Source: Actinomadura alba
Lineage (GTDB): Bacteria; Actinomycetota; Actinomycetes; Streptosporangiales; Streptosporangiaceae
Direction: 5' to 3'
Length of the DNA: 64,000 nt
Assembly (NCBI RefSeq): GCF_014323705.1
Contig: NZ_JABVEC010000003.1
Location: 186,001 to 250,000, forward strand
Shown one piece after another: positions 42,925 through 50,125 of the stretch; the stretch's first letter is position 1, and every line of letters starts with the position of its first letter. The notes below the pieces were generated by a model, which was not told the DNA's origin, did no database searches, and saw only the letters and a list, made by a program, of their open reading frames with translations. The translations under genes and the position numbers were made by a program.

Positions 42925-42996
42925 CGCTGTCACCATCTCCTGTTCCGCTCTCGCGCCGAACCGCCGGCTCGGAGCCGGAGCCGCCTTTGTCGCCGT

Positions 42997-43911
42997 TCAT
43001 TCCGAGACGGCCACGTAGCGCCATTCGTCGCGTGGCCGCTGGTGCTCGCTGAGATCGACGTCGACGCCCGCCAGCGCGGCGCGCACCCGCTCGGCCATCT
43101 CGTCGCCGAGGAAGTGGTGGTGCAGGTCGAGCCGCTTCAGATGGGTGAGCGGCTGGCCCGACAGCAGCGCCTCCGCCCCCTCATCGGTCAGCACGCCCAT
43201 GGAGAGGCTGAGCGACTCCAGGCCCGCGACGACGGGCGCACCCGCGACCGCGGCGGCGACCTCGTCCTGGATCTGGCTGTTCTGCAGGCCGAGGTGGCGC
43301 AGGGCGGGCAGCCGCTCGCCGGTGAGGAGCGGCGCGAGGTCGGCCACGGTGGCGTCGCCGGAGTAGTCGTCCACACCCAGCCACAGTTCGAGGTGCTCCA
43401 GGGCGGGCAGGTCGCTCGCCCCGACCGCCCGTACGACACCGGCCGGCAGGCCGCCGGCCTCGAAGCGCAAGGTCGTGAGGGTCTCGTTGCGCACGGGGGC
43501 GAGCGCGAGCCCGGTGCCGCCTCGTACCTCCAGTCGCTCCAGGCGCGGGAAGGCCGTCAGCAGCGGCGTGATGTCGGACTGCTCGATCCAGGAGATCTCC
43601 GACTGCTCGGCGACGATGTCGCCGAGGAAGAGCGAGCGCAGGTTCGGCAGCCGCTCGGCGGCCTTGACCAGCAGCTCCGCCGGATCCCCGCTGCCCGAGT
43701 CGTACTCGGCCCCCCAGTAACCGATGACCAGGGCCACCACCTCAGCGGTGTCGACCTGCCGCAGAAAGTCCTCGAACACCGCGCTGAAGGGCGTGCCGTC
43801 GAACTCGGTGGCGATCCGCCAGGCCGCCCCCTCGGGGGGAAGATCCGTCTCGTCGGTGAAGTCGACGACCGGCAGCCCGGCGAATTCGGAGAGGTGCTGA
43901 TAAATGCTCAC
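42997..43911 (-). CDS. STM4015-family leucine-rich repeat protein, paralogue 1
   Basis: A 304-residue LRR protein, the first gene of the six-gene operon. Repeats include LRSLFLGDI, LERLEVRGGTG, LTTLRFEAGGLP, LEHLELWLGVDD, LRHLGLQNSQI and LESLSLSMGVL. It is closely similar to the next gene, with identical TDEGAEALLSGQPLTHLKRL. GTG 43911 has AGGAGG upstream and is preferred over longer starts. It is 72 bp from the next gene, and the rest of the operon then overlaps. The duplicate pair suggests gene amplification with divergence of the N-terminus. Confidence 0.88.
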   Translation of the reverse strand: MSIYQHLSEFAGLPVVDFTDETDLPPEGAAWRIATEFDGTPFSAVFEDFLRQVDTAEVVALVIGYWGAEYDSGSGDPAELLVKAAERLPNLRSLFLGDIVAEQSEISWIEQSDITPLLTAFPRLERLEVRGGTGLALAPVRNETLTTLRFEAGGLPAGVVRAVGASDLPALEHLELWLGVDDYSGDATVADLAPLLTGERLPALRHLGLQNSQIQDEVAAAVAGAPVVAGLESLSLSMGVLTDEGAEALLSGQPLTHLKRLDLHHHFLGDEMAERVRAALAGVDVDLSEHQRPRDEWRYVAVSE

Positions 43912-43987
43912 GCGCTCGATGTCCCTCCTGAATGGGTGGATCTGTCCTATCAGGGACGAGGGACATAACACGCGTGGACCCGCCATC

Positions 43988-44016
43988 CGCCCGGCCGGTG
44001 CGGGCCCGGCCGGGCG
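43988..44016 (-). terminator. GC-rich hairpin after metQ
   Basis: Nine-base arms CGCCCGGCC (43988-43996) and GGCCGGGCG (44008-44016) are separated by 11 bases, just downstream of the metQ stop and upstream of the STM4015-type promoter region. It is a candidate terminator or processing element separating the two operons. Confidence 0.5.
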
Positions 44017-44035
44017 TACGGGCTGAGCGCCGTGG

Positions 44036-44866
44036 TCAGGCGGCGGGGATCACCGAGCCCGTGTACTTCTGCTCGATGAACTTCTTGACCTCGGCGGACT
44101 GCAGCAGCTCGACCAGCTTCTTCACCCGCGCGTCGCCGGCGTTCTGCGGCAGCGTGACGATGCCGTTGGCGTACGGGTTGCCCTCGGCCTTCTCCAGCGC
44201 CAGCGAGTCCTTGGCCGGCGAGAGCTTGGTCTCGAGGGCATAGTTACCGTTGATCACCGCGAGGTCGACGTCGGCGACCGAGCGGGGCAGCTGCGCAGGC
44301 TTCAGCGGCTTGAACTTCAGCCCCTTCGGGTTGGTCGCGATGTCCCGCTCGGTGGCGCTCTGCGGCGCGCCCGGCTTGAGGGTGAGCAGCCCGTTGTCGG
44401 CGAGGAGCTTGAGCGACCGGCCCAGGTTGGCGGGGTCGTTCGGCACCGCCACCGTTCCGCCGTTCCGTACCGACCGCAGGTCCGTGACCTTCTTGGAGTA
44501 GACGCCGAGCGGCTCGATGTGCACCGGGGCGACGAACGTCAGCTTGACGCCCTTGGACTGCTCGAACTCCTCCATGAACGGCACGTGCTGGAAGTAGTTG
44601 GCCTGGACCTGGCCCTCCTGCAGCGCCGTGTTCGGCTGCACGTAGTCGGAGAACTCGACGATCTCGAGCTTCAGCCCGGCCTTCTCCGCCAGCTCGTCCC
44701 CGACGTACTTGAGGATCTCGCCGTGCGGCACCGGGTTCACGGCGACCTTCAGCGGGGCGGCCGGTTCGCCGGCCTTGGCGGTCTCGCCCGAGTCGGAGGA
44801 ACCGCAGGCGGTCAGCCCGGCGATCAGTCCGACGGAGGCCAGCGCAATGGTGATCTTACGTAGCAC
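44036..44866 (-). CDS. metQ: Methionine ABC transporter substrate-binding lipoprotein
   Basis: A 276-residue NlpA/MetQ lipoprotein. The N-terminal signal (ITIALASVGLIAGL) ends in an LTAC lipobox. The mature protein has LKVAVNPVPHGEILKYVGDE, FSDYVQPNTALQEGQVQANY, FVAPVHIEPLGVYSKKV and VAVPNDPANLGRSLKLLAD, the characteristic ligand-cleft sequences. It captures D- and L-methionine for the MetI/MetN transporter. GTG 44866 has AGGAAGG upstream. It is third in the metN-metI-metQ order, about 100 bp after metI, and the likely lipoprotein substrate of Lnt at 6841. Confidence 0.93.
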   Translation of the reverse strand: MLRKITIALASVGLIAGLTACGSSDSGETAKAGEPAAPLKVAVNPVPHGEILKYVGDELAEKAGLKLEIVEFSDYVQPNTALQEGQVQANYFQHVPFMEEFEQSKGVKLTFVAPVHIEPLGVYSKKVTDLRSVRNGGTVAVPNDPANLGRSLKLLADNGLLTLKPGAPQSATERDIATNPKGLKFKPLKPAQLPRSVADVDLAVINGNYALETKLSPAKDSLALEKAEGNPYANGIVTLPQNAGDARVKKLVELLQSAEVKKFIEQKYTGSVIPAA

Positions 44867-44971
44867 GAAGAGTGCCTTCCTGTGTCTCGTGCGGGGGTCG
44901 CCCGCACATGTTTCCTTGATGGATGGGCCGAGATGGATCGGTGGGGGTGGCCGGAGCACCCGCAGGTGGGG

Positions 44972-45628
44972 TCACCTGCGGGACAGCCGCCGGGCCATGA
45001 GGTCGCCCAGCATCTGGACGACCTGGACGAGCACGATGAGCAGCACGACCGTGGCGACCATGACCTCGGTCTCGAACCGCTCGTAACCGAAGCGAACGGC
45101 CACGTCGCCGAGCCCTCCGCCGCCGACGGTGCCGGCCATGGCCGAATAGCCGATGAGCGCGATCACGGTGACCGTGAGACCGGCCACGAGGCCGGGCCGG
45201 GCCTCGCGCAGCAGGACCTTCACGACGATCTCGCGGACCGAGGCGCCCATGGCCTTGGCCGCCGCGACCACGTCGCGGTCGACCTCGCGTAGCGCGGCCT
45301 CGACGAGGCGCGCGTAGAAGGGGATCGCGCCGACGGTGAGCGGCACGATGGCGGCCGTGCTGTCGATGGTGGTGCCGACGACCAGCCGGGTGAACGGCAT
45401 CAGCGCGATCAGCAGGATGATGAACGGAAGGGACCGGCCGACGTTGACGATCGCGCCGAGCACCCGGTTGACCAGCGGCGCCGTGAGCAGGCCGCCCCGG
45501 TCGGTGAGCACCAGCAGTACGCCGAGCAGCAGCCCGAACACAGCCGTCAGCAGCGTGGACACCCCGACCATGTAGAGGGTGTCGACCGTCGCGTCTCTGA
45601 GCAGCGGTGCCATCTCGGTCCAGCTCAC
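44972..45628 (-). CDS. metI: Methionine ABC transporter permease
   Basis: A 218-residue permease with five to six membrane helices and the inner-membrane component loop AAKAMGASVREIVVKVLLRE, which docks on the ATPase. It begins with GTG 45628, which overlaps the metN stop (GTGA). It forms the channel for methionine uptake together with MetN and the lipoprotein MetQ. Confidence 0.92.
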   Translation of the reverse strand: MSWTEMAPLLRDATVDTLYMVGVSTLLTAVFGLLLGVLLVLTDRGGLLTAPLVNRVLGAIVNVGRSLPFIILLIALMPFTRLVVGTTIDSTAAIVPLTVGAIPFYARLVEAALREVDRDVVAAAKAMGASVREIVVKVLLREARPGLVAGLTVTVIALIGYSAMAGTVGGGGLGDVAVRFGYERFETEVMVATVVLLIVLVQVVQMLGDLMARRLSRR

Positions 45629-46689
45629 TTCGCCTCCTCGTCACTCGTGCCCACGGCCGCGACGTCCGGAGGGGCACCGCCGACCCGGAGGACCTCGGCC
45701 GGGACGGCCGAGGCGACCTCGACCGTCAGACCGGCCTCCCGCAGGAACGCCAGGTGTTGTGCGTTGCCCTCGGGCGGCCCGGGCAGTTCGATCCGCAGGC
45801 GGCCGACCGGCGCACCGCCGACCGTCTCGACCGCGCCGGCGAGGATGTTGACGTCGACGTCGTGCTCCCGGGCCAGAGTGGAGATGACCGGCCGGCCCGT
45901 CGCCGCCCCGACGAAGGTCACGTCGGCGACCGTGGCACCGGGCCGGTGAGGTACGGGCGGCAGCGGGAACAGGCCACGGGCGAGCTCGGAGCCGGGCCGC
46001 GCCAGCAACTCCCGCAGGGGGCCCGACTCGGTGAACCGCCCGTCGCGCATCAGCGCCGCCGCGTCACAGATCCGCTTCACCACGTTCATCTCGTGCGTGA
46101 TGAGCAGGATGGTGAGCCCGAGGTCGCGGTTCAGGCGCCGCAGCAGCTCCAGGATCGAGTCGGTGGTCTCCGGGTCGAGCGCCGAGGTCGCCTCGTCGGA
46201 CAGCAGCACCTTGGGCTCGCCCGCGAGTGCCCTGGCGATGCCGACGCGCTGCTTCTGCCCACCGGAGATCTGCGCGGGATAGGCCTTGGCGTGGTCGGCC
46301 AGCCCGACCAGTTCCAGCAGCTCGGCGACGCGCTCGGCCCGCCTGGCGCGGGGCACTCCCATGACCTCCAGCGGAAAGGCCACATTGCCTGCGACCGTAC
46401 GGGAGCCGAGCAGGCCGAAGTGCTGATGGATCATGCCGATGCCCTGCCGGGCCCGGCGCAGCTCGCCGCCCGAGAGGGCCGGCAGTTCCCGCCCCGCGAC
46501 CACCACGCGGCCCTCGTCCGGGCGTTCGAGGAGGTTGACGCAGCGCAGCAGGGTGCTCTTGCCCGCGCCGCTGCGGCCGAGGACGCCGAAGACCTCGCCC
46601 GCGCGGACGTGGAGGTCGACCCCGTCGACGGCGGTCACCTCGCGTCCTCGGGAACGGTAGGTCTTCCTAAGTTTTTCGATCTGAATCAC
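45625..46689 (-). CDS. metN: Methionine ABC transporter ATP-binding protein
   Basis: A 354-residue ABC ATPase. It has the Walker A motif GRSGAGKST, the signature ISGGQKQRVGIARALAGEP, the Walker B motif LLSDEATSALD and the H-loop ITHEMNV. The C-terminal NIL domain (about 260-354) senses methionine and gives transinhibition in MetN homologues. GTG 46689 has GGGAAA upstream. It is first in the metNIQ operon, after a 211-base leader that includes a Cys/Met leader peptide (46901-46981). Confidence 0.93.
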   Translation of the reverse strand: MIQIEKLRKTYRSRGREVTAVDGVDLHVRAGEVFGVLGRSGAGKSTLLRCVNLLERPDEGRVVVAGRELPALSGGELRRARQGIGMIHQHFGLLGSRTVAGNVAFPLEVMGVPRARRAERVAELLELVGLADHAKAYPAQISGGQKQRVGIARALAGEPKVLLSDEATSALDPETTDSILELLRRLNRDLGLTILLITHEMNVVKRICDAAALMRDGRFTESGPLRELLARPGSELARGLFPLPPVPHRPGATVADVTFVGAATGRPVISTLAREHDVDVNILAGAVETVGGAPVGRLRIELPGPPEGNAQHLAFLREAGLTVEVASAVPAEVLRVGGAPPDVAAVGTSDEEAK

Positions 46690-46862
46690 AGGGAATTTCC
46701 CGGGCAGGCGCCATCCGGCTACGACCGGCGACGGCGGACGGAAGAGAACAGAAGAGAGAACGGTGCAGGCGGTGCCGAGCGCGCTCAGCGGCTCCCGGGC
46801 GGGAACGGCGGGTGGCTCAGAAGGTGAAGAACGAAGGACATGTGCTCAGGAGGTCGGAGTCC

Positions 46863-46888
46863 GCTCACTTCGGGGCGTGAGCCGTCAC
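46863..46888 (-). promoter_or_regulatory. Mutually exclusive hairpins after the metN leader peptide
   Basis: Hairpin A pairs GTGA (46877-46880) with TCAC (46885-46888). Hairpin B pairs GCTCAC (46863-46868) with GTGAGC (46877-46882). Both use 46877-46880, so only one can form. They begin 13 bases after the leader peptide stop, the geometry expected for attenuation by ribosome stalling. Confidence 0.6.
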
Positions 46889-46900
46889 TGACAGGGGCCC

Positions 46901-46981
46901 TCAGCAGGCACACATTCGACGACACCGCATGGCCCGCATGGTGAGCGGGTGGCCCAGGGGGCGCTTACGTACGGTGGTCAT
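46901..46981 (-). CDS. Cys/Met-rich leader peptide upstream of metNIQ
   Basis: A 26-codon frame starts at ATG 46981 and stops at 46901. It encodes Met1, an Arg/Lys-containing middle and a C-terminal run of three Met and three Cys (MRAMRCRRMCAC) just before TGA. The ATG lies about 4-8 bases after a promoter-like -10, so the transcript may be leaderless or nearly so, as described for mycobacterial cysteine-attenuation peptides. Stalling at the Cys and Met codons when these amino acids are scarce could change the hairpin choice downstream and raise metNIQ expression. It is too short for normal gene finding. Confidence 0.65.
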   Translation of the reverse strand: MTTVRKRPLGHPLTMRAMRCRRMCAC

Positions 46982-47125
46982 GGCATTAGTAAAGCAGAGG
47001 GAGGCTGCTGTCCCAAATCTCCGCCGGGTTACCCGCGTCACGTCCGGCCCGTGGGCCCAGCCGCACCTCTCGGCCGTACCCTCCCGGCCGCGCCATCGCG
47101 GCGCGGCCGGAAGGACGCCGGACCG

Positions 47126-48757
47126 CTACTTCGCCGTGGTGGCGAGCGGCGGCGTGCCGGCGGGAAGCCTGCGGTGGTGGGTGGCCTGCTCGTACGCGTG
47201 GCCCATCCCGAGGAGGGTCGGCTCGCTGTAGGGCACGCCCAGCAGCTCCACCCCGACCGGCAGACCACCCGCGGTGAAGCCCGCCGGAACGCTCAGCGCC
47301 GGGAACCCGCTGTAGCCGGCCAGCCGGCAGTTCACGTAGGACTGCGTGGTGCCGACGACGGTCGCCGGCTGCGTGATCGACGGGTAGAGGAGCGCGTCCA
47401 GATCGTGGGCGCGCATCAGCGCCCTCAGCCCGTCCTGGAGTACGCCGCGCTGGCGCAGCTTCTCGTTGTAGGCGTCGTTCGGCAGAGCCGGGCTGTTGAC
47501 CCAGGCCTTCAGCGTCGACAGCACGCTCGGGGTCACCTGGCCCGAGGTGGCGATGTCGGCGAGCGTGATCTCGTCGTACGGCGGCTCCAGGCCGGCCAGC
47601 TCGCTCGGGCGGCCGTTCGCGTCCTCGAGATAGGCGTTCAGGTCGCGCTCGAACTCGTCGCGTACCCGGTTGGCCGCCGCCGCTGCGGCGGCGATCTCGG
47701 GCTGGGGACCGATCTCGACCGTCTTCGCCCCCTGGCGGACCATGTCGTCCGCGGCGGCGCGGATGAGGTCGCTCGTGGGCTGCTCCTGCGGGGTGGTGCC
47801 GAAGTAGTCGGTGAAGATCCCGATGCGCTTGCCGCGCAGGGCGTTCTTTTGCAGTGACGGGAGGTAACTGCGCGGGATCTTGCCGAGCGACTCCTTGGTC
47901 ACCGGGTCCTTCGGGTCGTACCCCACGGTCGCGTCGAGGATCAGCGCGACGTCGCGCACCGACGTGGCCAGCGGCCCGGCCGTGTCCTGCGTGCCGGCGA
48001 GCGGCGCGACGCCGTCGCGGCTGGACAGGCCCATCGTCGGCCGCATGCCCACGAGATTGTTGTGCGCGGCCGGGATGCGGATCGAACCGCACGTGTCGCT
48101 GCCCATGCCCGCCGGCGCGAAACCCGCCCCGACGGCGGCGCCCGTGCCTCCGCTGGAACCGCCCGGATGCCGGGTCTGGTCGTACGGGTTGCGGGTCTGG
48201 CCGCCGAGCGAGCTGATCGTGTAGATGTTCATCGCGTACTCGTGCATGTTCGTCTTGGCGAGGACGATCGCTCCGGCCGCACGCAGTCGCCGTACCTGTT
48301 CCGCGTCGTCCTTCGGCTGCAGATCCCGCAGGGCCACCGACCCGCTCGTCGTCGGCATGTCCTTGGTGTCGAAGTTGTCCTTCAGCACGATGGGAACGCC
48401 GTGCAGGGGCCCGCGGGTCCGGCCCGCCCTGCGCTCGCCGTCGAGCCGTGCCGCCTCGGCCTCCGCCCGCCGGTTCACCGCGATCACGGCGCTCAGGCCC
48501 GGCTGGTCGCCGTAGGCGTCGTCATAGGCCTCGATCCGACGCAGGTACTCCCGTACGAGTTGGACCGACGTGACCTTGCGGTTCTTCAGCAGCACGCGGA
48601 TGTCGTCCACACCGAGTCCGGCCACCTGCGGCGGCGCGGAGGGCCGGGGCGGCGACGCGTGGACGGCGGGAGGTGTGATGAGGGTGCTGGACAGTCCCGC
48701 CGCTGTGACGAGAGCGATCACCCAGCGGAGCCTGCGCGCCGACGGATCGTTTGCCAT
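47126..48757 (-). CDS. Secreted amidase (amidase signature family)
   Basis: A 543-residue protein with a signal peptide of about 35 residues (RRLRWVIALVTAAGLSSTLI, then AVHAS). The amidase-signature catalytic triad is visible: Lys in IVLKDNFDT, the cis-Ser in HPGGSSGGTGAAVG and the Ser nucleophile in GSDTCGSIRIPAA. It would hydrolyse an amide bond outside the cell; the substrate is unknown. ATG 48757 has AAAGGA upstream. The double Arg in the signal raises the possibility of Tat export, but the full Tat motif is not clear. Confidence 0.92.
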   Translation of the reverse strand: MANDPSARRLRWVIALVTAAGLSSTLITPPAVHASPPRPSAPPQVAGLGVDDIRVLLKNRKVTSVQLVREYLRRIEAYDDAYGDQPGLSAVIAVNRRAEAEAARLDGERRAGRTRGPLHGVPIVLKDNFDTKDMPTTSGSVALRDLQPKDDAEQVRRLRAAGAIVLAKTNMHEYAMNIYTISSLGGQTRNPYDQTRHPGGSSGGTGAAVGAGFAPAGMGSDTCGSIRIPAAHNNLVGMRPTMGLSSRDGVAPLAGTQDTAGPLATSVRDVALILDATVGYDPKDPVTKESLGKIPRSYLPSLQKNALRGKRIGIFTDYFGTTPQEQPTSDLIRAAADDMVRQGAKTVEIGPQPEIAAAAAAANRVRDEFERDLNAYLEDANGRPSELAGLEPPYDEITLADIATSGQVTPSVLSTLKAWVNSPALPNDAYNEKLRQRGVLQDGLRALMRAHDLDALLYPSITQPATVVGTTQSYVNCRLAGYSGFPALSVPAGFTAGGLPVGVELLGVPYSEPTLLGMGHAYEQATHHRRLPAGTPPLATTAK

Positions 48758-48848
48758 GAAGATCCTTTCGAGGGGCCTGCCCTCGACCGTAAGGATCTTC
48801 TATTGCTGTTTCGTTGCGGTTCGGTATCGCCTGGATCGCCCTTGATCG

Positions 48849-50009
48849 TCAAGGTCCGCGCAGAAACTCCGGCGTGAGGTCGGCCGGCCGGGTGATTCCC
48901 GACAGCGCCATCGTCAGGTCGAGCTCCGCCATGAGACAGCGCAGCACGTGCCGTACGCCCGCCTCGCCCGCGAGACCGAGACCGTACGCGTAGGGCCGGC
49001 CGACCAGCACCGCACGCGCGCCGAGCGCGAGCGCCTTCACCACGTCGGCGCCGGAGCGGATGCCGCTGTCGAACAGCACGGTGGTCCGTTCCCCGACGGC
49101 GGCGACCACCTCCGGCAGCATGTCCAGCGCGCCGACGGCCCCGTCGACCTGCCGGCCGCCGTGGTTGGACACGATCACGCCGTCTATCCCGGCGTCGACC
49201 GCCCGGCGTGCGTCGTCGGTGTGCTGGATGCCCTTGAGCACGATCGGGCCGTCCCAGTGCTCGCGCAGGAAGCCGAGATCGTCCCAGGTGACCGCCGGGT
49301 TGCCGAAGATCGCGGCCCAGTGCAGGAGCGCGGTGGATCGATCGGCTCCGACCGAGCCGCCGATCCCTTTCAGGAACGCCGGATCCGAGAAGTAGTTGGC
49401 CACCCCGATGCCGCGCAGGAACGGCAGATAGGCCTGATCGAGATCATGCGGGCGCCAGCCGAGCATCGGGGTGTCGAGCGTGACCACCAGCGCCGTGTAA
49501 CCCGCCGCCTTCGCCCGCCCCAGGAAACTCGCCGCGATCTCGGGGTCCTTCGGCCAGTACAGCTGGAACCAGCGCGGACCCTCGCCACCGGCCTCCGCGA
49601 CCTCCTCGATCGTGTACGACGCGGCCGAGCTGAGCACCATCGGCACGTTCAGCGCGGAAGCCGCGCGCGCCACCGCCAGTTCACCGTCGGGATGCACGAT
49701 CGAGAGCACGCCCACGGGCCCGAGCAGCACCGGTGCCGGCAGCGACGCCCCGAGCACCTCCACGGACAGATCGCGTACGGTCACGTCACGCAGCATCCGC
49801 GGCACGATCCGCCACCGGTCGAAGGCCTCCCGGTTGGCTCGCGCGGTCGCCCCGGTGCCCGCGGAGCCGGCCACGTAGCCGTGCGCGCCCGGCGACAACC
49901 GCTTCCTGGCCAGCCGCTCCAGCCGGGTGAGGTCGGTGGGCAGCCCGGGGAGCACGTCCCCCAGCCCGTTGAGGTAGATCTCGTTCTGGAAATCGGCGAA
50001 CGAACTCAT
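48849..50009 (-). CDS. FMN-dependent alpha-hydroxyacid oxidase (lactate 2-monooxygenase-like)
   Basis: A 386-residue TIM-barrel flavoenzyme. RKRLSPGAHGYVAGSAGTGA (FMN site start), PVLLGPVGVLSIVHPDGELA, VSNHGGRQVDGA with the catalytic His, and DSGIRSGADVVKALALGARA then LVGRPYAYGL are all present. It oxidises a 2-hydroxy acid such as lactate. The N-terminal and active-site features resemble lactate 2-monooxygenase, but that cannot be separated from lactate oxidase by sequence alone. ATG 50009 has GGAGGAGG upstream. It is divergent from parC. A short CCTTGA/TCAAGG hairpin overlaps its stop. Confidence 0.9.
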   Translation of the reverse strand: MSSFADFQNEIYLNGLGDVLPGLPTDLTRLERLARKRLSPGAHGYVAGSAGTGATARANREAFDRWRIVPRMLRDVTVRDLSVEVLGASLPAPVLLGPVGVLSIVHPDGELAVARAASALNVPMVLSSAASYTIEEVAEAGGEGPRWFQLYWPKDPEIAASFLGRAKAAGYTALVVTLDTPMLGWRPHDLDQAYLPFLRGIGVANYFSDPAFLKGIGGSVGADRSTALLHWAAIFGNPAVTWDDLGFLREHWDGPIVLKGIQHTDDARRAVDAGIDGVIVSNHGGRQVDGAVGALDMLPEVVAAVGERTTVLFDSGIRSGADVVKALALGARAVLVGRPYAYGLGLAGEAGVRHVLRCLMAELDLTMALSGITRPADLTPEFLRGP

Positions 50010-50125
50010 CTGGGCGCCTCCTCCATCGTGACGTGCACGCCCATTGTGATCGTTGTGACGCATGAGAGCCACGCCGGGGGCGCGGTCCGTACGCATCTGT
50101 CTCCCGGACACGGAACAATGGCCGT

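Larger units (their letters stand above)
46690..47125. promoter_or_regulatory. metNIQ leader region and downstream end of the amidase gene
   Basis: On the minus strand this holds a promoter-like TTGGGA and TACTAA/TTTACT pair just upstream of a leader ORF (46901-46981), two overlapping hairpin options and the long leader of metN. No SAM or cobalamin riboswitch consensus is seen; the attenuation is best explained by the leader peptide. The region from about 47000 to 47125 is the end of the amidase transcript and has no other gene. Confidence 0.55.

Noticed and set aside
46690..46980. A SAM or cobalamin riboswitch ahead of metN
   Set aside because: No SAM-I, SAM-II or SAM-IV core could be recognised; a leader peptide with hairpins explains the region better.
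48837..48855. CCTTGA/TCAAGG hairpin as another copy of the GATCAAGGATC repeat
   Set aside because: It has only six-base arms and lacks the GATCAAGGATC core, so it is a short hairpin at the oxidase stop codon instead.
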